Of a stretch of DNA of 64,000 bases, positions 59,650 through 64,000 are shown piece after piece. The stretch lies in assembly GCF_036350515.1 (NCBI RefSeq), contig NZ_JAZDUE010000011.1, forward strand, positions 138,310 to 202,309. Reading direction: 5' to 3'. The notes below the pieces were generated by a model that had not been told where the DNA came from, ran no database searches, and was given only the letters and a program-made list of their open reading frames with translations. Both the position numbers and the translations under genes were made by a program. The DNA comes from Gordonia prachuapensis. GTDB taxonomy: Bacteria > Actinomycetota > Actinomycetes > Mycobacteriales > Mycobacteriaceae. The first letter of the stretch is position 1. The number at the start of each line of letters is the position of its first letter.

Positions 59650-60407
59650 CATTTGTACGTGAGAGCAACATCGTGTTCCGGCGGCAGATCCGGATGAATC
59701 TCCGGAACCCGGCGTGGGTGCTGATCGGTGTGATGCAGCCGGTCCTCTACCTCGTCCTGTTCGGACCGCTGCTCACCCCGCTGGTGAGTCAGTTCCCCGG
59801 TGGCGCCGACAACGCCTACACGTTCCTGGTGCCCGGGCTCTTGGTGCAGTTGGGCATCTTCGGTGCGTTCTTCGCAGGGTTCAGCCTGATCGGCGAGTGG
59901 CGTGAGGGGGTCATCGAGGCCGAACGGGTCACACCTGCAAGCCGCACCGCGCTGCTCACCGGTCGGCTCATGCGTGACGTCCTGCAGCTGTTCGTGCAGG
60001 CCGTCATCCTGGTGGTGCTCGGTCTGCTGATGGGGATGCGCGGATCGTTCGTCGGCATCGTCGTCGGCATAGTGATCACCATGATCGTCGGCGGGGCGTG
60101 TGCCGCCGCGTCGAATGCGTTGGCGCTCACCACGAAGAGTGAAGACGTGATGGCTCCGGTGATCAACATGATCATGATGCCGGTGCTGCTGTTGTCGGGA
60201 ATCCTGCTGCCGATGACCCTCGGCCCGACCTGGCTGCAACGACTGAGTGACTTCATGCCGTTCCGCTGGATCGTCGACGGCGTCCGTGACTCGTTCGCCG
60301 GAGACATCGTGTCGTCCAACGTCTTCTGGGGACTCGTCACCGCCGTCATCCTCGGGGCGCTCGGAACCTGGTGGGGCACCGCGGTGTTCCGTAAGGAGAA
60401 TGCGTAG
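59646..60407 (+). CDS. ABC-2 exporter permease subunit, DrrB type
   Basis: This 253-residue inner-membrane protein has six helices and belongs to the ABC-2 family (NPAWVLIGVMQPVLYLVLFGPLL, VPGLLVQLGIFGAFFAGFSLI, NMIMMPVLLLSGILLPMTLGP, and a final LGALGTWWGTAVFRKENA). It forms the channel of the DrrAB-like transporter, coupled by a 4-bp ATGA overlap. Drugs, lipids or polyketides are possible cargo. The neighbouring condensing-enzyme genes hint at a lipid. Confidence 0.92.
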   Translation: MTFVRESNIVFRRQIRMNLRNPAWVLIGVMQPVLYLVLFGPLLTPLVSQFPGGADNAYTFLVPGLLVQLGIFGAFFAGFSLIGEWREGVIEAERVTPASRTALLTGRLMRDVLQLFVQAVILVVLGLLMGMRGSFVGIVVGIVITMIVGGACAAASNALALTTKSEDVMAPVINMIMMPVLLLSGILLPMTLGPTWLQRLSDFMPFRWIVDGVRDSFAGDIVSSNVFWGLVTAVILGALGTWWGTAVFRKENA

Positions 60408-60422
60408 GTCCCCGCATCCGTC

Positions 60423-60616
60423 GGTTGAGTAGCCGCGCGAGGGTGCCCATATTCGTTGGTTGAGTAGCCGCGCGAACGAAGTGAGCCGGCGTATCGAAAC
60501 CTTTTCGGCTGAAGGGGATCTCGATACGCCCTCCGCTAGCGCTCCGAGCTACTCGATCAACGGAAAGGTCGCCGGGCTACTCGATCGGCGGAAGGGATTC
60601 GCCGCGCTACTCGTCG
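60423..60616. repeat. Composite REP/BIME-like palindromic repeat cluster
   Basis: GGTTGAGTAGCCGCGCGA occurs at 60423-60440 and 60458-60475. GGCGTATCGA (60488-60497) and TCGATACGCC (60521-60530) form a 10-bp inverted repeat. GCTACTCG occurs at 60548, 60576 and 60606, spaced 28-30 bp, and is the complement of GAGTAGC in the first units. The last copy contains the stop codon of the second FabH gene. The phrase GTTGAGTAG...TATCGAAACC is a familiar dispersed actinobacterial repeat. Confidence 0.85.
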
Positions 60617-61668
60617 AAACTGGTCTCGTTCGGCGCCGGCGGCAGCGTCACGACAGCCCCGGCATAGCTGAGTCCGGCGCCGAAACCGAGGAGCAGAGCG
60701 GTCTGGCCGCCCTTGGCCTTTCCGGTCGCGAGCATCTCCTCCATGGCGAGCGGGATCGACGCCGCCGACGTGTTCCCGGTGTTCTCGATGTCGTTCGCCA
60801 TCGGGATCTCGTCGGCGAGCCCGAGGTTCTTCTTCATCAGTTCGTTGATCCGGGCGTTGGCCTGGTGGGGGACGAACACTTCGATGCCCTCGATGCCGAC
60901 GCCGGAGGTCTCCAGCACCGTGGTCAAGGCCTTCGGCAAGGTGATCGCGGCCCAGCGGAACACGCGCGGCCCCTGCATCGTGACGACCATCCGGCCGACC
61001 GGATCGGTCGCGGGGTCCTTGTGCTGATACTCCTGCGCGCGGTCCATGTACTCAGGGATGTCGTAGTTCTGGCCGATGGCCTCGGCGTTCTCGCCGTCGC
61101 TGCCCCAGACGGTGGGGGAGATGCCGTTGGCGTCGCTGGGTCCGACCACCACCGCGCCCGCTCCGTCGCCGAAGATGAAGGCGGTGTCGCGGTCGGTCGG
61201 CTCCATCACCACCGACATCGTCTCGACACCGACGACGAGAACGTACTCCGCCGAACCGGCACGCACCGTGTCGGCGGCGATGCCGAGGCCGTAGCCGAAT
61301 CCGCCGCAGCCCGCGGCGACGTCGTAGGCGGGGATGCCGTTGAGCCCGATGTCGAAAGCGACGATCGGCCCGCCGTGCGGGATCTTGGTCTTCCAGCTGT
61401 TCGTCGCCAGGATGAGAGCGCCGATCTTCTCCTTGGGCACCCCGGAGTTCCGGATCGCCCGCTCCGCAGCGGACGCGGCCATCGATCGGGCCGACTCGTC
61501 GCCGCTGATCCAGCGGCGGTTACGGATGCCGCTGCGCTCGAAGATCCATTCGTCCGAGGAGTCGAGAACCTCGCACACCTCGTCGTTGGACACCAGGCGG
61601 CGTGGGCGGTACGCGCCGATGCCCAGCATCGCGACATTCTGATGTCCGGTGTTCGCCGCAATCCCCAC
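60607..61668 (-). CDS. FabH-like 3-oxoacyl-ACP synthase III paralogue
   Basis: This 353-residue condensing enzyme retains the triad Cys (AAGCGGFGYG), His (FVPHQANARIN) and Asn (IENTGNTSAASIP), but otherwise differs from the first FabH: its substrate-tunnel residues (NSWKTKIPHGGPIVA) replace NTHLLLTP. It could prime with a different acyl group, for example in a lipid or polyketide made for the neighbouring exporter. It could equally be an alternative mycolate-pathway FabH. GTG 61668 has GAGGAACGGAG upstream and TACAAT (complement of 61702-61707) as -10. The stop TAG lies inside a repeat unit. Confidence 0.87.
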   Translation of the reverse strand: MGIAANTGHQNVAMLGIGAYRPRRLVSNDEVCEVLDSSDEWIFERSGIRNRRWISGDESARSMAASAAERAIRNSGVPKEKIGALILATNSWKTKIPHGGPIVAFDIGLNGIPAYDVAAGCGGFGYGLGIAADTVRAGSAEYVLVVGVETMSVVMEPTDRDTAFIFGDGAGAVVVGPSDANGISPTVWGSDGENAEAIGQNYDIPEYMDRAQEYQHKDPATDPVGRMVVTMQGPRVFRWAAITLPKALTTVLETSGVGIEGIEVFVPHQANARINELMKKNLGLADEIPMANDIENTGNTSAASIPLAMEEMLATGKAKGGQTALLLGFGAGLSYAGAVVTLPPAPNETSFDE

Positions 61669-61719
61669 GATGACTCCGTTCCTCGTCGATCGGACTGTGC
61701 GATTGTAGGCGCTGCCCGA

Positions 61720-63531
61720 TCAGAGCGGCCAGAACACCGGGATCAACAGCACAGCGATGACCAGCCAGCACACCATGACGACCGATCCGAGCCGCCAGTA
61801 GTCCCCGAATCGGTAGCCGCCGGGGTTCATCACGATCATGTTGGCCGGGGTGGCGATGGGGGTGAGCACCGCTGCGGCGGCGGCAGTGCACACCAGCATC
61901 AGGATGGGCATCGGGTCGACGCCGATGTCGGCGGCCGCGGCGAGCGCGATTGGGATCACGATCAGCGTCGTGGCGGCGTTGCTGATGAACTGGCCCAGCA
62001 GCGCGGTCAGCAGGAACAGCACGATCAACAGCAGATAGGCGCTGCGGTCGGCCACCAGGTTGACGATGGGTTCGGCGATCATCTCCGCGCCGCCGCTGTC
62101 GGTGATCGCGGTGGACATGGGGATCAGCGCGGCGATCAGCACGACGGTCGGCCAGGAGATGGCGCGGTAGGCCTGTTCCGACGTGACCACCTTCGTCACG
62201 ACCATCGCCACCGCGCCGAGCAGGCCCGCGACCACCGGTGCCACCACACCGGATGCCAGCAGCGCGATCATCGCCACGAGAATGATGCCGGCGCGGGGTG
62301 CACTGTGACCGAGAGCGACGGTTTGCCGGCGCAGCTGTTCCGATGAGCCCACCACGAGGACCTGAGAGTTCTCGGACAGCGCATCGATCGCGCGCCACGG
62401 TCCGTGCACCAGCATTGTGTCGCCCTCGACGAGTTCGACCGCCCGGTGCCCGACGTCCTTGTTGCGGCGACGGATCGACATCACCAGCAGACCGTCTTCC
62501 GGGCGGACCATGCCTGGGCACACGGTGGCGCCGATCCATTCCGACCGTGGTGGGACGACGATCTCGCTGACGCCGGCGTCGCGGTCGACGAGCCGGCCGC
62601 CCTGGGCATGACGACCGGCGACGTCCTCGACGGTGAGGTCGTGCGCGCGGGCGTACTCGTCGACCGCGGTCCCGGATCCGGAGACCACCAGCACGTCGCC
62701 GTCCCGGAGCTTCTGGCCCGACTCGAGTAGCCCGGCACCCAGGCCGCCCTGCGCGGCGATCGACACCACCCCGGTGTCGGACGAGACGACCTCGCGCGGG
62801 TCCGCACCCACACAGGACGATTCGGCGCCGACGTGCAGCCGGTAGATGCGCTGACCGAGTCCGTAGTGGTCGACGACGGTGCCGAGGTAGTTGCTGAAAT
62901 CGGCCGGGAGCGTAGTGGACTGCCGCTCCGGCAGCAACCGGTCGCCCAACAGCGCGATCACACCGAAGGTGACGATGAGCAGCGGGACACCGATGAAGCC
63001 GAACTCGAAGTAGCCGAAGCCGTCGCCGGTGGCATCACGGGCCGCATCGTTGACGATGACGTTCACCGGACTCCCGCTCAGTGTCAGCATCGATCCGGCG
63101 CTGCAGGCGTAGGCGAGCGGGATGAGCACCTTGGACGGCAACATCCCGGCGTGGCGGGCCACGGCGACGGTCACCGGGACCAGCGCAGCGGCGGCCCCGT
63201 TGATGGTGATCAGTGCGGCCAGGATGGCCGAGAGGACGGCGATGGCGGCCAGCACCCGAACGCGCCCGGTTCCGGCCAGCCGGGTCAGGAGTTGGCCGGC
63301 CCACGCGGTGATCCCGGAGGCCTCGAGACCCTCGCTCACGACGAAGAGTGCCGCGATGAACACGATGACGCTCTGTCCCAGACCGGCTGTCAGGCCGTCG
63401 AGGTCGATCAGGCCGAAGAAGTACAACGCCAGCGCGGAGGCGATGGCCACCACACCGACCGGCAGTCGATTCCAGACGAAGGCGACGATGGTGACCGCGA
63501 GGATGATCAGGCTCAACGTGGCGTCGGACAC
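61720..63531 (-). CDS. DASS/SLC13-type anion transporter with RCK_C (TrkA-C) domains
   Basis: This 603-residue transporter has an N-terminal group of helices (NGAAAALVPVTVAVARHAG, ACSAGSMLTLSGSPVN with the S-G-S-P-V-N signature), two central soluble TrkA-C domains (about 220-375) and a second helix group with SNAATTLIVIPIAL and TPIATPANMIVM. Those two signature loops mark Na+ or H+ coupled transport of sulfate, phosphate or dicarboxylates in the DASS/CitT group. The central domains probably sense ligand or nucleotide. The start is GTG 63531. The specific anion is unknown; sulfate is common in actinobacteria. Confidence 0.88.
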   Translation of the reverse strand: MSDATLSLIILAVTIVAFVWNRLPVGVVAIASALALYFFGLIDLDGLTAGLGQSVIVFIAALFVVSEGLEASGITAWAGQLLTRLAGTGRVRVLAAIAVLSAILAALITINGAAAALVPVTVAVARHAGMLPSKVLIPLAYACSAGSMLTLSGSPVNVIVNDAARDATGDGFGYFEFGFIGVPLLIVTFGVIALLGDRLLPERQSTTLPADFSNYLGTVVDHYGLGQRIYRLHVGAESSCVGADPREVVSSDTGVVSIAAQGGLGAGLLESGQKLRDGDVLVVSGSGTAVDEYARAHDLTVEDVAGRHAQGGRLVDRDAGVSEIVVPPRSEWIGATVCPGMVRPEDGLLVMSIRRRNKDVGHRAVELVEGDTMLVHGPWRAIDALSENSQVLVVGSSEQLRRQTVALGHSAPRAGIILVAMIALLASGVVAPVVAGLLGAVAMVVTKVVTSEQAYRAISWPTVVLIAALIPMSTAITDSGGAEMIAEPIVNLVADRSAYLLLIVLFLLTALLGQFISNAATTLIVIPIALAAAADIGVDPMPILMLVCTAAAAAVLTPIATPANMIVMNPGGYRFGDYWRLGSVVMVCWLVIAVLLIPVFWPL

Positions 63532-63604
63532 CGTCTCATCGTTGCATCACCGCATCGCCCGCGCAGTCGATGTCACCGCTCAGGTCAGGACGGCCGAGGC
63601 GGCC

Positions 63605-64000
63605 TCACCAGGCGTGGACGGTGTTCTGCGCCGACTCCAGCCCGTCGGAGACGAGGAGTTCGGTGGCGTCGGCGCCGTGCCCGATCAGCAGTTCGACCTC
63701 GGTGCGTGCGGCCGAGGGAAAGGGTTTGAGCACGAAGTCGGCCGGGTCCTGGCGGCCGGGGGGCCGGCCGATGCCCAGCCTTACCCGCAGGTAGTCACGC
63801 GAACCGATCGACTGACTGATCGACCGGAGACCGTTGTGGCCGCCTTCGCCGCCGCCGCGCTTGAGGCGGACCGACCCGAAGTCGATGTCGAGTTCGTCGT
63901 GCAGGACGATCAGGTCCTCGGGGCCCACGGAGTAGAACTTGGCGAGCGGTCCGATCTGACGGCCGGACTCATTCATGTAGCAGCGCGGCTTGGCGACGAG
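63605..64000 (-). CDS. pth: Peptidyl-tRNA hydrolase, C-terminal fragment
   Basis: These 131 residues are the C-terminal two-thirds of Pth, reading from the window edge LVAKPRCYMNESGRQIG through VLHDELDIDFGSVRLKRGGG, GGHNGLRSISQSIGSRDYLRVRLGIGRPP to AQNTVHAW. They contain the P-x-x-Y-M-N-x-S-G motif, the catalytic Asp/Asn region and the conserved GGHNGL. The enzyme cleaves peptidyl-tRNA released from stalled ribosomes. The N-terminus lies outside the window. In mycobacteria pth follows rplY at a similar distance from ispE. Confidence 0.95.
   Translation of the reverse strand, partial: LVAKPRCYMNESGRQIGPLAKFYSVGPEDLIVLHDELDIDFGSVRLKRGGGEGGHNGLRSISQSIGSRDYLRVRLGIGRPPGRQDPADFVLKPFPSAARTEVELLIGHGADATELLVSDGLESAQNTVHAW

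Noticed and set aside
1..64000. CRISPR arrays, prophage, integrases or insertion sequences
   Set aside because: No regularly spaced identical repeats with unique spacers, no transposase or integrase, and no shift in codon use were seen. The DUF222-HNH gene is the only candidate mobile-related item.

Overview
The window is high-GC, densely coded DNA from a mycolic-acid actinomycete of the order Mycobacteriales. Gordonia, or a close relative such as Rhodococcus, is the best guess. Much of it follows the order of the Mycobacterium tuberculosis segment mscL - SAF protein - FmdB/Ruc - 5-formyl-THF cyclo-ligase - galU - moeA/glp - acetyltransferase - glpR - tRNA-Ala - arcA - pmt - rsmI - pabB - metS - tatD - rpfB - rsmA - ispE - pth. 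Extra blocks are inserted into that backbone. The genus is an inference from gene content and codon use. The synteny is recalled, not computed.

Layout. 0-11 kb: partial mscL, a SAF-domain membrane protein, NhaA antiporter, alanine/sodium symporter, a CIRCE-controlled FmdB/Ruc chaperone, folate cyclo-ligase, galU, the gephyrin-like glp (moeA), an acetyltransferase, a SIMPL protein, the divisome membrane protein glpR/sepX and an unknown conserved gene. 11-16.5 kb: tRNA-Ala(CGC), azlCD with a divergent XRE-cupin regulator, a small secreted protein, a DEAD-box helicase and a maleylpyruvate-isomerase-like protein. 16.6-21.3 kb: an AurF-like di-iron oxygenase with an FprB-type ferredoxin/flavoprotein reductase, then a CPA1 antiporter carrying a coding minisatellite. 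21.3-24 kb: a zinc-starvation island (rpmB-rpmG-rpsN-rpsR, divergent MRF-rpmE2), all cysteine-poor ribosomal protein versions. 24-29 kb: universal stress protein, SoxR, MFS exporter, arginine deiminase, GntR/YtrA regulator. 29-35.5 kb: pmt, rsmI, a GAF/winged-helix regulator, pabB, metS. 35.5-41.7 kb: GH65 phosphorylase with a beta-phosphoglucomutase-like HAD enzyme, an FCD-type GntR regulator, an MpaB-family oxygenase, PhzF. 41.7-46.5 kb: tatD, rpfB, rsmA, ispE, GH25 lysozyme. 46.6-55.6 kb: two ABC-F proteins, an SGNH esterase, an alpha/beta hydrolase, a DUF222-HNH endonuclease, an enoyl-CoA hydratase family hydrolase, a lipoprotein. 55.6-64 kb: prfC, two FabH-like condensing enzymes flanking an ABC-2 exporter, a DASS/SLC13 anion transporter and partial pth.

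How it works together. The backbone serves the cell envelope and translation: UDP-glucose supply, protein O-mannosylation, resuscitation factor, lysozyme, isoprenoid precursor, rRNA and tRNA enzymes. Stress responses are layered on it: heat shock (CIRCE), zinc limitation (alternative ribosomal proteins plus ribosome-hibernation recruitment factor), redox stress (SoxR plus exporter) and osmotic or sodium stress (three antiporter/symporter genes and MscL).

Recurrent architecture: many genes have a TANNNT hexamer 6-8 nt before the start codon and no Shine-Dalgarno, which is the signature of leaderless mRNAs. I used it to settle several starts (SAF gene, galU, azlC, XRE gene, soxR, arcA, pmt, HAD gene, ispE, ABC-F, prfC). 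Translational coupling by ATGA/GTGA overlaps is also common. It includes an apparent CTG start for rsmA overlapping the rpfB stop, and a 12-codon upstream ORF coupled to the MFS gene. Intergenic palindromic and REP-like repeats lie near 25.4, 49.4 and 60.5 kb. I saw no prophage, transposase or CRISPR array.
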